A DNA stretch of 64,000 bases from Neolewinella maritima (GTDB taxonomy: Bacteria > Bacteroidota > Bacteroidia > Chitinophagales > Saprospiraceae): positions 186,001 through 250,000 of the forward strand of contig NZ_CAKLPZ010000001.1 in the NCBI RefSeq assembly GCF_923081025.1. Direction: 5' to 3'. Positions 41,465 to 50,005 of the stretch are shown in pieces (position 1 is the stretch's first letter; every line of letters begins with the position of its first letter). Position numbers and translations under genes: made by a program. The notes beneath the pieces are model-generated. The model was not told where the DNA came from and did not search any database. It worked only from the letters and a program-made list of their open reading frames with translations.

Positions 41465-44269
41465 TTAATGCGCTTCTAACCAGTTTTCTCCGATTCCGGT
41501 TTCGACCACGATCGGCACGTCCAGGTTCGGAATGGCCTCACGCATCAGCTCCTCGATCAGTGGGGTCACCCGCTCTACCTCGTCGCGGGGGGCATCGAAG
41601 ACCAGTTCGTCATGGACCTGCAAGATCATCCGGGTCTTAAAGCCCTGCTCGCGCAGCGCCTTGTGAATGCGGATCATCGCCAGCTTGATCATGTCGGCCG
41701 CCGTGCCCTGGATCGGGGTGTTCATGGCCATGCGCTCGGCCAGGGCTCGGGCCACGCTGCTGCGGCTGTTGATGTCGCGCAGGGAACGCTTGCGGCCCAG
41801 CAGGGTAGTGACGAAGCCTTCTTCCTTAGCCTGCTGCACCGTACCGCTCATAAACTGCTTCAGGCCAGTAAACCGCTCGTAGTAGTTGGCGATGAGTTCG
41901 CTGGCCTCGGACCGGCTGATCTCCAGCTCCTGCGTCAGGCGCGTAGCCCCGGCCCCGTACAGGATGGCGAAGTTGATCGTCTTAGCCTGGTAGCGGTGTA
42001 GCCGCGTCACCTCCTCGTAGGGTACGTCGAAGATCAGCGCAGCCGTGGCAGTGTGGATGTCCTTGCCGGTCTTAAAGGCGTCCAGCATTCCCTCGTCCTG
42101 ACTCAGCGCCGCCACCAGCCGCAGCTCGATCTGCGAGTAGTCACTGGCCAGTAGTACGTGGTCTTTGTCGCGCGGAATAAAGGCCTTGCGCACCTCGGCC
42201 CCCTCCGGGGTACGTACCGGTATGTTCTGTAGGTTCGGATTGGCGCTACTCAGTCGGCCCGTCGCCGCGATGGTCTGATTGAAGCTGGAGTGGATCCGGC
42301 CGTCCTCGTTCATCAGCAAGGGCAGGGCATCCACGTAGGTGCCGATCAGCTTGCTCAGGCTGCGGTGGCGCAGGATCAGCTTGACGATCGGGAAGTCTAC
42401 GGCTACTTCGGTCAGCGTCGCCTCGTCGGTCTTGAACTGCCCGGTCTTGGTCTTACTGCCCTTATACGGTACCCCCATGCGGCCGAACAGGATCTCTCCG
42501 ATCTGCTTCGGCGAGCCGATATTGAACTCGGAGCCCGCCGCCTCGTAGATCTCTTTTTCGATCCGGTGCAGCTCTTCGGTCAGCGTTTTACTGTAGTTGT
42601 TCAGGAAGTCTCCGTCGACGTTGATACCCGCCAGCTCGATATCGCGCAATACCGGGATCAGTGGCGCTTCGACCGTTTCGTAGAGTTCCACCAGCCCTTC
42701 CTCCTCCAGCTCCGGCCACAGCGCGTGGTAGAGCCGCAGGGTGATATCGGCATCCTCGCAGGCGTAGTCGACGACCTTGTCGACGTCCACGTCGCGCATC
42801 GTCAGCTGGTTTTTCCCCTTACCGATCAGGTCCTTGATGGGTACCGGTTTGTAGTTGAGGTACTCCTCGCTGAGCAGGTCCATAGCGTGCCGCTTGTCGG
42901 GGTGTAGCAGGTAGTGCATCACCATGGTGTCCAGCAGCTTACCCTTTACCGGGGCACCGTAGCGTTCGAGTACGATCATGTCGTACTTGAGGTTTTGCCC
43001 CACTTTATCGACGGTCTCGTCGGCCAGGACGGGCGCGAATTCCGCTACGATCCGTTCGGCCTCCGCCCGGTCGGCGGGCACGGGGACGTAGTAGGCCTCC
43101 CCCTTGGTCCAGGCGAAGCTCATCCCCACCAGCTCGGCGGTCGTGGGGTCCACGCTGGTGGTCTCGGTATCGAAGGAGATCAGCGGCTGCTGCGTAAGTT
43201 GGTCTACCAGTGCGGCGCGCTCCTCGGCCGACTCCGCCTTATGGTAGGCCTGCTCGGTATTCTCAAAGTTCTTATCCGCTACGGCGTGTGCGGGCGCGGA
43301 CGCAGGTGCGGTGTACTTCCGGGAAGGCGAACGGGGGGCGGCAAACAGATCCCCCTGGGCGGAGGCCGGTTTGCTGTCCTCCTCCAGCCCCAAGATCTCG
43401 TTAGCAATGCTGCGGAACTCCAACTCCCGGAACACGTCCGTCAGGTACTCGCGGTCGAAGTCCTCGATGATATAGGCTTTCTCGTCGAACTGAATGGGCA
43501 CGTTGATGTCGATGGTCGCTAGCAGCCGACTTAGGCGGGCCTGCTCCTCAAACTCGGTGAGCCGCTCTTTATTCTTGCCCCGGATCTTGTCCTTGTTAGC
43601 CAGTAGATTCTCCATGCTGCCGTACTCGGCGATGAACTTGGCGGCCGTCTTCGGACCCACCCCAGGCACGCCGGGGATATTATCCACCGAATCACCCATC
43701 AGGCCCAGCATATCGATCACCTGTTCGGGCCGTTCGATGCCCCACTTCTTGTTAATCTCATCTACGCCCAGGATCTCGATCCCGTTACCCATGCGGCTGG
43801 GCTTGTACATGAAGATCTTCTCCTCTACCAGCTGCCCGTAGTCCTTGTCGGGTGTCACCATGTACACCTCGTAGCCCTGCCGCGCGGCCTGCTTGGCCAG
43901 GGTACCGATCACGTCGTCGGCCTCGAAGTTGGGCACGATGATGGTGGGGATCTTAAAGGCCTGCAGGATCTGATGCACGTACGGGAAGGCCACACCGATG
44001 TCCTCCGGCTGCTCTTCCCGGTTGGCCTTGTAGTCGGCGGCTAGCTCGTTGCGAAAGGTCGGCCCATCCGGATCGAATACCACCGCCAAGTGCGTAGGCT
44101 GCTGGTTCTTCATCAGGTCCCACAGCGTGCGCGTGAAGCCGTGCATCGCCGAGGTGTTGATCCCCTTGGAGTTGATCAGGGGCCGGTTGATAAAGGCAAA
44201 GTGGGCACGGTACACCAGGGCGTGGCCGTCGAGCAGAAAAAGGCGTTTGTCGGTAGCGGGATTGGGCAT
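41465..44269 (-). CDS. polA: DNA polymerase I
   Basis: A 934-residue protein with three domains: 5'-3' flap nuclease (about 1-290; LLDGHALVYRAHFAF, NFEADDVIGTLA), 3'-5' exonuclease (about 345-540; the acidic FDTETTSVD, NLKYDMIVL and CEDADITLRL suggest active proofreading), and polymerase (about 560-934; ASDYSQIELR, the NTPIQGTAADMIKLA helix and LQVHDELVFD). It fills gaps in repair and removes Okazaki primers. A Pro/Ala-rich linker between the first two domains (APASAPAHAVAD) is encoded over a copy of the dispersed motif (43292-43309). A TATCTTCG box at 44281-44274 (minus) may be the -7 element. Confidence 0.97.
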   Translation of the reverse strand: MPNPATDKRLFLLDGHALVYRAHFAFINRPLINSKGINTSAMHGFTRTLWDLMKNQQPTHLAVVFDPDGPTFRNELAADYKANREEQPEDIGVAFPYVHQILQAFKIPTIIVPNFEADDVIGTLAKQAARQGYEVYMVTPDKDYGQLVEEKIFMYKPSRMGNGIEILGVDEINKKWGIERPEQVIDMLGLMGDSVDNIPGVPGVGPKTAAKFIAEYGSMENLLANKDKIRGKNKERLTEFEEQARLSRLLATIDINVPIQFDEKAYIIEDFDREYLTDVFRELEFRSIANEILGLEEDSKPASAQGDLFAAPRSPSRKYTAPASAPAHAVADKNFENTEQAYHKAESAEERAALVDQLTQQPLISFDTETTSVDPTTAELVGMSFAWTKGEAYYVPVPADRAEAERIVAEFAPVLADETVDKVGQNLKYDMIVLERYGAPVKGKLLDTMVMHYLLHPDKRHAMDLLSEEYLNYKPVPIKDLIGKGKNQLTMRDVDVDKVVDYACEDADITLRLYHALWPELEEEGLVELYETVEAPLIPVLRDIELAGINVDGDFLNNYSKTLTEELHRIEKEIYEAAGSEFNIGSPKQIGEILFGRMGVPYKGSKTKTGQFKTDEATLTEVAVDFPIVKLILRHRSLSKLIGTYVDALPLLMNEDGRIHSSFNQTIAATGRLSSANPNLQNIPVRTPEGAEVRKAFIPRDKDHVLLASDYSQIELRLVAALSQDEGMLDAFKTGKDIHTATAALIFDVPYEEVTRLHRYQAKTINFAILYGAGATRLTQELEISRSEASELIANYYERFTGLKQFMSGTVQQAKEEGFVTTLLGRKRSLRDINSRSSVARALAERMAMNTPIQGTAADMIKLAMIRIHKALREQGFKTRMILQVHDELVFDAPRDEVERVTPLIEELMREAIPNLDVPIVVETGIGENWLEAH

Positions 44270-44372
44270 GGGGCGAAGATAGGGGAGGGGCCTCAGTAGG
44301 TGGCTGCATCTTCCGATCGCTAGGGAGACGGTAGCTACGCTAGACAGAGAATGAATTCTACCAGCTATTAAT

Positions 44373-44391
44373 AGTTCTCATTCAGAGAACT
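44373..44391 (+). promoter_or_regulatory. Inverted repeat upstream of higB, probable operator
   Basis: AGTTCTC (44373-44379) and GAGAACT (44385-44391) form a perfect 7-bp inverted repeat with a 5-base spacer, 32 bases before the toxin start. It is a likely binding site for the downstream HTH antitoxin. Confidence 0.6.
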
Positions 44392-44423
44392 TTATCTACC
44401 TTCCGCCGGTATAGCTATAGTTT

Positions 44424-44717
44424 ATGAGAATCATCGCTAAGCGGACGCTCCGTGAATATTGGTCCGCTGAGCCAGCGGCCGAGCAGGCCCTCAAGGATTG
44501 GTACCAAAGGGTGAAAGCGGCAAACTGGGCAACGCCCAATGATGTGAAATCCTTTCAGGCGAGTGCAAGCCTAGTCGGAGATAATCGAGTCGTATTTAAT
44601 ATCAAAGGGAACACCTACCGACTCATCGTAAGAATAAATTATGAGCGCGCTACCGTTTTTATAAAGTTTATCGGTACACACCGCGAGTACGATAATATTG
44701 ATGCAACCAAAGTCTAA
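44424..44717 (+). CDS. higB: HigB-type mRNA interferase toxin
   Basis: A 97-residue protein of the HigB_toxin family. Family features: WYQRVKAANWATPNDVKSF near the middle, VFNIKGNTYRLIVRINY and FIKFIGTHREYDNI at the end. These toxins cut translated mRNA on the ribosome. The toxin precedes its antitoxin, the order typical of higBA systems. The C-terminal THxEYD segment is intact, so activity is expected. Confidence 0.9.
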   Translation: MRIIAKRTLREYWSAEPAAEQALKDWYQRVKAANWATPNDVKSFQASASLVGDNRVVFNIKGNTYRLIVRINYERATVFIKFIGTHREYDNIDATKV

Positions 44718-44721
44718 TCTA

Positions 44722-45093
44722 ATGAATGTCAAGCCAATACGGAACGAGCAGGAGTACGATACGGCACTGGCCCGGCTCGACGAGATCTTCGATGCGCCCT
44801 CCAACACAGCAGCGGGCGACGAAGCCGAAGTACTCACCCTTATCATTGAATCCTACGAAGCGAAGCACCACCCCATTGCCCCTCCCGATCCCATTGAAAC
44901 CATTCGCCTTCGTATGGACGAACGGAACATCAAACAGAAAGACCTGATCGGAATCATCGGAGGGAAGAGCAGGGTGTCAGAAGTACTCAATCGCAAAAAG
45001 CGACTTACGCTCGACATGATCCGCAGGCTCCACGATGCCCTCGACCTACCCGTAGAAGTACTGGTGACGGACTACGAATTGAATACTCAATAA
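44722..45093 (+). CDS. higA: HigA-type antitoxin with HTH domain
   Basis: A 123-residue protein. The N-terminal half (about 1-65) is acidic and helical, and the C-terminal half is an XRE/Cro-type helix-turn-helix (IKQKDLIGIIGGKSRVSEVL, then KRLTLDMIRRLHDAL). It should bind the toxin and repress the operon through the inverted repeat upstream. The ATG at 44722, 4 bases after the toxin stop, is preferred; an in-frame ATG at 44701 overlaps higB and would add seven residues. Confidence 0.9.
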   Translation: MNVKPIRNEQEYDTALARLDEIFDAPSNTAAGDEAEVLTLIIESYEAKHHPIAPPDPIETIRLRMDERNIKQKDLIGIIGGKSRVSEVLNRKKRLTLDMIRRLHDALDLPVEVLVTDYELNTQ

Positions 45094-45250
45094 GTGTTGC
45101 TTACTAGAGGCTGGACAGCGAAGGGCTAACCGCACTGAAATCATCAGCAGTTCATGCGCTTTAACAGCTGAAGGATTTCCAGCAGCGCGTGCTCTAGAAG
45201 TGGCTTAACCCGATCTGATTTACCCATCCGGCTACTCTTCTACAAACCCC

Positions 45251-45269
45251 GCACCCGCGCACCCGCCCC
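45251..45269 (+). repeat. Dispersed motif GCACCCGCGCACCCGCCCC
   Basis: Intergenic copy with one extra base, 17 bases before the FKBP start. Confidence 0.55.
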
Positions 45270-45286
45270 ACTACTACAATTCCACC

Positions 45287-45727
45287 ATGAAAAAACCCAC
45301 CAAGGCCAAACTACGCCAGCGCTCCGCCGACCGCACGGCCTTCGCCCTCCAGCAGCGGGAAGCCTTCCTTGCCGGAGAGTTGGAGGTCACCTATACCGAC
45401 TCCGGTCTGGGCTACGTCCTCCATGCGGAGGGGGAGGGGGCTCAACCCCGGGCGGGTAAGAACGTGGAAGTGCACTACGTGGGGATGCTGAAGGATAAGC
45501 CCGAGGTATTCGATGAATCCTTCGGCAATATCCGGGGTGCCCGCTTCGTGCTCGGCACCGGCCAGGTCATCCCGGGCTGGGACGAAGGGATCGCCCTGCT
45601 ACAGTGGGGCGACGAGGCCACCCTCATCATTCCGAGTAAACTGGGCTACGGACCCAAGGGGCGCGGCCAGGGCATCCCCTCGAACAGCGACCTGCTGTTC
45701 TACGTGGAGATCGCTTCGGTGGGCTAG
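45287..45727 (+). CDS. FKBP-type peptidyl-prolyl isomerase
   Basis: A 146-residue protein: a basic helical N-terminus (about 1-35) without signal peptide, then an FKBP domain (about 45-146) with VEVHYVGMLKD, GTGQVIPGWDEG and IPSKLGYGPKG, the conserved active-site segments. It should catalyse cis-trans isomerisation of proline bonds and help folding, probably in the cytoplasm. It converges with the MFS gene, with one base between the stops. Confidence 0.93.
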   Translation: MKKPTKAKLRQRSADRTAFALQQREAFLAGELEVTYTDSGLGYVLHAEGEGAQPRAGKNVEVHYVGMLKDKPEVFDESFGNIRGARFVLGTGQVIPGWDEGIALLQWGDEATLIIPSKLGYGPKGRGQGIPSNSDLLFYVEIASVG

Positions 45728-45728
45728 G

Positions 45729-47300
45729 CTACCGGACCTCCTCCAGCAACTGCCGCTCGACGGAGCCGCCCTGCGCCCGCAGCCACTCCTCGAAGGCGCG
45801 TACCTGCCCCTCGTCCTCGCGGGTCACGTGGCGGGCATGGCGCTGCAGCTGACTCCAGCTAGCCTCCATAAAGGCCTCGATCAATTCGTCCTGCCGGCCG
45901 GCTTCGCGGTACAGCCCCCAGCGGAGGGCACCGGCGCGGTACCGCTTGGGTTTGAGGGACTGTATACGCCCGGCAGCCTCCCGCGGATCGGCCTGCCCCA
46001 GCCGGTAGTGAATGCGCGTCATGACCCACCCGCTGTGCTGCTCATCCTCCGGAGGTATACAGGTCGTATCGGACACGGCGCGCAGATCGGCCTGCTCCGC
46101 CTGGTCGAGCTGAAACCGCAGTCCCAGCGGCGCCAGGATAGCCCCCGTACCCGCCGCCAGGTAGTGCGCCATCTCGATGCTGGTCACGTCGGCCAGCCAG
46201 CCCCAGACCGCGCTGCCCAGTGCAATGGCCCCCGACATCGCCATAATGAAGTAGGCCATCCCCCGCGCGCCGAACCACTTCGGCAGGGCGTACTGCGCCG
46301 AGGTGATCAGACTAGTGAAGGCGCTTTGCCAGCACATACCGCAAACGAAGGCGGCCGCCAGTGCGATCTCGGTCCGGGTAGTGTAGCCCAGCGCGGCAAG
46401 ACCGACACCGAGTACGATGGATACGGCCACGGTCAGGTGATTGGAGCCGAAGCGGTCCGTGAGCCAGTTGCTGACCAGGCCGGCCACCACCGCGCCCAGA
46501 CCCGCCGCGCCGACCAGGTAGCCGTACAGGTCCGCCCCGCCGCCGAGCCGCTCCTTGGCCACTAGTGGCAGCAGCGCCCAGAGTGCGCCGGCGCTCACGA
46601 AGAAGACCAGCGACCGCAGGACGCTATTGTACAGGGCCGGCGTGTAGCGCAGGAAACGGATCGAATCCATCATGGCCAGACCGAGGGGTTCGCGGGGCAG
46701 CGTGTCCGCCTCGTCCTTGTCCTGCCGCCAGAAGTAGATCACGGCGACCACGGCGGCAAAGGACAATCCGTCGATCCAGAACGGCAGGTCGATGCTGAAG
46801 CGCGCGATCAGGATACCGGCCAGCACCGGACCCACGGCCCGACTCAGATTAAACGAAATACTAGCTGCCGCCATCGCCGTACGTAGCTCATCGCGCTCTA
46901 CCAGCTGCGGGATGATGGCCGAGAGCACCGGCCGGGCAAATGCCGCCCCTGCACCGTTTAGCAGGGTAAACAGCAGCAGCAGGTTCACCGAAGCCAGCTC
47001 GAGGTACACCAGGTAGGCAAAGGTCAGGGTATTGACGATCAGGAACAGCTGGCTGTAGATCACCACCCGCCGCCGGTCGAACAGGTCGCCCACCGTACCC
47101 GCCGGTACGGCCAGCAGCAGCATGGGCAGCAGGGCGGCGGTCTGCACCAGCGATACGGAGAGCGCCGAGGAGCCTAGGTCCGTCATCAGCCAGCCGGCCG
47201 CAATGGCAAACAGCCAGGTCCCCACGTTCGACACGAAGGTGGCGAAGACGAACAGCAGGAAGTAGGTATTCTTTAGCGGGGTAGCTTTCTGGTCGGGCAC
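45729..47300 (-). CDS. MFS transporter, EntS-like, with C-terminal soluble domain
   Basis: A 523-residue protein with about 12 transmembrane helices; the MFS loop between helices 2 and 3 reads GTVGDLFDRRRVVI. It belongs to the MFS_3 (EntS/enterobactin exporter-like) group. Residues about 410-523 form a soluble domain with WVMTRIHYRLGQAD, GALRWGLYREAG and ASWSQLQRHARHVTREDE, resembling the antibiotic biosynthesis monooxygenase-like tail of MFS_3 proteins. Substrate unknown; efflux is more likely than uptake. It is followed by a separate YfcC gene upstream on the same strand, with a dispersed motif between them. Confidence 0.88.
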   Translation of the reverse strand: MPDQKATPLKNTYFLLFVFATFVSNVGTWLFAIAAGWLMTDLGSSALSVSLVQTAALLPMLLLAVPAGTVGDLFDRRRVVIYSQLFLIVNTLTFAYLVYLELASVNLLLLFTLLNGAGAAFARPVLSAIIPQLVERDELRTAMAAASISFNLSRAVGPVLAGILIARFSIDLPFWIDGLSFAAVVAVIYFWRQDKDEADTLPREPLGLAMMDSIRFLRYTPALYNSVLRSLVFFVSAGALWALLPLVAKERLGGGADLYGYLVGAAGLGAVVAGLVSNWLTDRFGSNHLTVAVSIVLGVGLAALGYTTRTEIALAAAFVCGMCWQSAFTSLITSAQYALPKWFGARGMAYFIMAMSGAIALGSAVWGWLADVTSIEMAHYLAAGTGAILAPLGLRFQLDQAEQADLRAVSDTTCIPPEDEQHSGWVMTRIHYRLGQADPREAAGRIQSLKPKRYRAGALRWGLYREAGRQDELIEAFMEASWSQLQRHARHVTREDEGQVRAFEEWLRAQGGSVERQLLEEVR

Positions 47301-47369
47301 TGGCAGAGCTTAGTCTGCTAAGACACGCTACCGAGCACGGTGGTTCAGGACTTCTGTATGAGCATTTGT

Positions 47370-47386
47370 GGCGGGGCCGCAGGTGC
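47370..47386 (-). repeat. Dispersed motif GCACCTGCGGCCCCGCC
   Basis: Intergenic, between the MFS start and the YfcC stop. Confidence 0.65.
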
Positions 47387-47407
47387 GGTGAATGTCTCCC
47401 CCCAGAT

Positions 47408-48751
47408 TCAACTGTACCCGATCGCCACCGCCACCAATAGACCCAGCCAAGCCCATACGAGCAAGACACCGGTCAGCGGAAGTATAAACCGCAACCAGCG
47501 ATCGAAGGGTACCCGGCATACGCCCAGCATTGCTACCAACCCACCCAGGGAGGGATTGAACAGGTTCGTGACTCCATCGCCGATCTGAAAGGCAAGAATG
47601 GAGATCTGCGGACTCAGCTCCAGTGCCCGCCCCAGGGGGATCATCACCGGCAGCGTAGCCAAAGCTTGCCCCGAGCCGCTGGGAATGAGCAGGTTGATAC
47701 CACTCTGCCCGATCGACATGCCTACGGCCGAAGCGTAGGTGGGCAGACCATCCAGCGCCTGGGCCAGTCCGTAGCTGATCGTATCCTGGATCTGCCCCTG
47801 CTCCATGATCACCTTCACCGTAGCCGCCATGCCGATGATGAAGGTGGCCGGGGCCATTTCTGCGATGGACTTCAGGGCCGCCTCACTGAATACCTTAGCG
47901 GATAGCCCGCTGGTCAGACCGCACACCAGCGTCACGATCAGAAAAACCGCCGAGATCTCATTGATCCCGAAGCCCAGTCGGAACACCCCGAACAGCACGG
48001 CCCCCAAACCCGCCAGGAATACCCCCAGCAGCCACCAGTTGCGGGCGCTGACGCGGTAGTCGGCCAGTGGCTGGGAGAGTGCCAGACCGGTGGTGTCGAG
48101 CCCGCGCCCGATGCCGCTGTCCGGATCGGTCAGTAGTCGGCGGTAGTAGCGCACGTTGTATACAGCAGTCAGGGCTACGGCCCCGAAGCAGAGCACGCTG
48201 CGCAGTGCCCAGCCGCTGAAGAGCGGTAGTCCGGCAATGTCATGCCCGATGCCCACGGTGTAGGGATTGATGGGACTGAGCCCGAAGGCAACGGTCATAC
48301 CCCCCAGACTCACCCCGGCTGCCAGGACCAGGTCGCCCCCCAGCGCCAGCACCACGACCACTGCGATGGGTACCGTGGCAATGTTGTTTTCGTAGCCCAC
48401 CATGACGCCGAGCAGGGCGTACATGAAGGTGAGCAGCACTAGCAGGAGTTCCGACCGCTCTGTGCCCATGCGGAAGACCAGCCGGCCGACGGCGTTCTCG
48501 ATGGTGCGCGTACGCTCCAGCACCGAGAACATCAGCGCACTGGCCAGACAGATGAAAATGACCGGCGTAGCCAATCGGTACCCCTCCGGGAAGGCGCGGA
48601 ACATCTGGAAGAATCCCACTGGGCTAGGGGCTACCTCGGCGTAGCTATCCGGCACCACCCGCAGCCTGCCGCCTACCTCGATGCGCTCGTACAGTCCGGC
48701 GGGCAGCAGGTAGGTCAGCACCGTCACTACGACGATGATGGCAAAGAGCAT
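47408..48751 (-). CDS. YfcC-family membrane transporter
   Basis: A 447-residue protein with about 11-12 helices, beginning in a hydrophobic segment ending YLLPAGLYER that matches the WxxPAGxF/YxR start of YfcC proteins. Later segments (MVGYENNIATVPIAVVV; GLSPINPYTVGIG; INLLIPSGSGQALATLPVM) fit the ion-transporter superfamily of DcuC, AbgT and YfcC. These carry C4-dicarboxylates, peptides or amino acids; the YfcC substrate is not settled. The N-terminus is slightly shorter than usual because an in-frame stop lies 13 codons before the ATG. Confidence 0.82.
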   Translation of the reverse strand: MLFAIIVVVTVLTYLLPAGLYERIEVGGRLRVVPDSYAEVAPSPVGFFQMFRAFPEGYRLATPVIFICLASALMFSVLERTRTIENAVGRLVFRMGTERSELLLVLLTFMYALLGVMVGYENNIATVPIAVVVVLALGGDLVLAAGVSLGGMTVAFGLSPINPYTVGIGHDIAGLPLFSGWALRSVLCFGAVALTAVYNVRYYRRLLTDPDSGIGRGLDTTGLALSQPLADYRVSARNWWLLGVFLAGLGAVLFGVFRLGFGINEISAVFLIVTLVCGLTSGLSAKVFSEAALKSIAEMAPATFIIGMAATVKVIMEQGQIQDTISYGLAQALDGLPTYASAVGMSIGQSGINLLIPSGSGQALATLPVMIPLGRALELSPQISILAFQIGDGVTNLFNPSLGGLVAMLGVCRVPFDRWLRFILPLTGVLLVWAWLGLLVAVAIGYS

Positions 48752-48813
48752 GATGAGGGGCGGGGGGATGCGTTTGATGGGGTAAACCTACGGTACGGGA
48801 AGGATAATAAATC

Positions 48814-49968
48814 TTAAGCAGCGATCGCTACATCCTCCGTAGTGTATAGCATGACCGTGCCGGCCTTTCCCCGCAACCGCTGCTCTTCCAGAAAGACGGT
48901 ATGGTGACGGACCCGCTCGGATAGCTCCCGCACCACACATTCTGAGAGCAACAGGTCCGTGTTGTAGTGACCGCACAGGGCCATGATGCGCGCCGTGGCA
49001 TTGAGCACGTCACCGGTGAACACGATCTTCTTCTTGGAAAGACCAATCTCCCCAGTCGTGACGTGACCGCAGTGGAGGCCGGCCTTGAAGGTGGGGGCTA
49101 CTCCGTAGTTGGCCAGATAGTACGGCCGGCGCCGCTCCAGCTCCTGCCGCATGGCAAAGAAGCAGCGGAGGCAGTTGTCTGCATGGATGCCCTCCCGGTA
49201 GGTCCAGGAGATGACCACCTCGTCACCTACGTATTCGTGCACTTCACCCAGGTAGCGGGTGATGGCCGGCGAGAGATCGTCGTAGTAATCCTTTAGCAGA
49301 TCGAAGTAGCGCAGGTGCCCTAACTGCTCGGCGATCGTAGTGCTCGACGTCATATCCGCGAAGAGGAAAATCCGGGCTTCCTCCCGGGGCCGGTGGTAGC
49401 GACCCGTCAGGAAGTTCAGCAGGTTAGCATGGCCCAGGTGCTGACCGATCTGTGCGTAGAAGATCGCCAGTGCGATGGTCGTTCCCAATTGCAAAGAAGT
49501 GCTGAGGTGGGTCCGGCTGACCAAGTAAATACTCAATTTGTCCCGCACATCCGGGTGCAGGGGCGATTGACCCAATTCCATGGCAGCCGCGACCGGATAG
49601 ACCAGCACGATCAGTATGTGCATCAGAATCAGGTAGATAACCAGCTTGTACACGATCATCTCAACCAGCGTCCGGTGCCGGAATAAACCGCTCAGGAGGT
49701 ATAGCTCAACGTAGCCGATCAATAGTCCGATGATACCCATAGCGGCTACACCAAACAGGTAGATGCCCGGTGTAGGATCTATGGCGGAAACCGGTAACTC
49801 GGCATCCGGACCCAGCACCGCAGCGTCGATGGCGAGAGTGACAATACTGGATAAGCAGAACAACAGACCGAAGGGGAGTAGCTGCCCCCACTGCTTGCGG
49901 ACCTTGGGCGATAACATAGCGGCGTACTTGAGTGCAGTAAGTACGGCCAGGCCGTAGGGGAGGAGCAA
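48814..49968 (-). CDS. Membrane-anchored class III adenylate/guanylate cyclase
   Basis: A 384-residue protein. Residues about 1-185 hold four to five hydrophobic helices; about 195-370 is a class III nucleotidyl cyclase domain with FLFADMTSSTTIAE (first metal Asp), HEYVGDEVVISW (second Asp) and FTGDVLNATARIMA (transition-state Asn). The helix-rich part resembles the membrane anchors of bacterial adenylate cyclases that sense an unknown signal. Product, cAMP or cGMP, cannot be fixed by eye. It lies 37 bases after the ABC gene and upstream of the YfcC gene, in the same direction. Confidence 0.88.
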   Translation of the reverse strand: MLLPYGLAVLTALKYAAMLSPKVRKQWGQLLPFGLLFCLSSIVTLAIDAAVLGPDAELPVSAIDPTPGIYLFGVAAMGIIGLLIGYVELYLLSGLFRHRTLVEMIVYKLVIYLILMHILIVLVYPVAAAMELGQSPLHPDVRDKLSIYLVSRTHLSTSLQLGTTIALAIFYAQIGQHLGHANLLNFLTGRYHRPREEARIFLFADMTSSTTIAEQLGHLRYFDLLKDYYDDLSPAITRYLGEVHEYVGDEVVISWTYREGIHADNCLRCFFAMRQELERRRPYYLANYGVAPTFKAGLHCGHVTTGEIGLSKKKIVFTGDVLNATARIMALCGHYNTDLLLSECVVRELSERVRHHTVFLEEQRLRGKAGTVMLYTTEDVAIAA

Positions 49969-50005
49969 CTGAATTCTACCACCGTGTCATAACACACGAC
50001 GGGCG

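Noticed and set aside
45094-45286. Degenerate fourth mini-hairpin array after higA
   Set aside because: A few words (GGGCTAACC, GGCTTAACC) recall the punctuation, but no regular array or matched stems could be shown.
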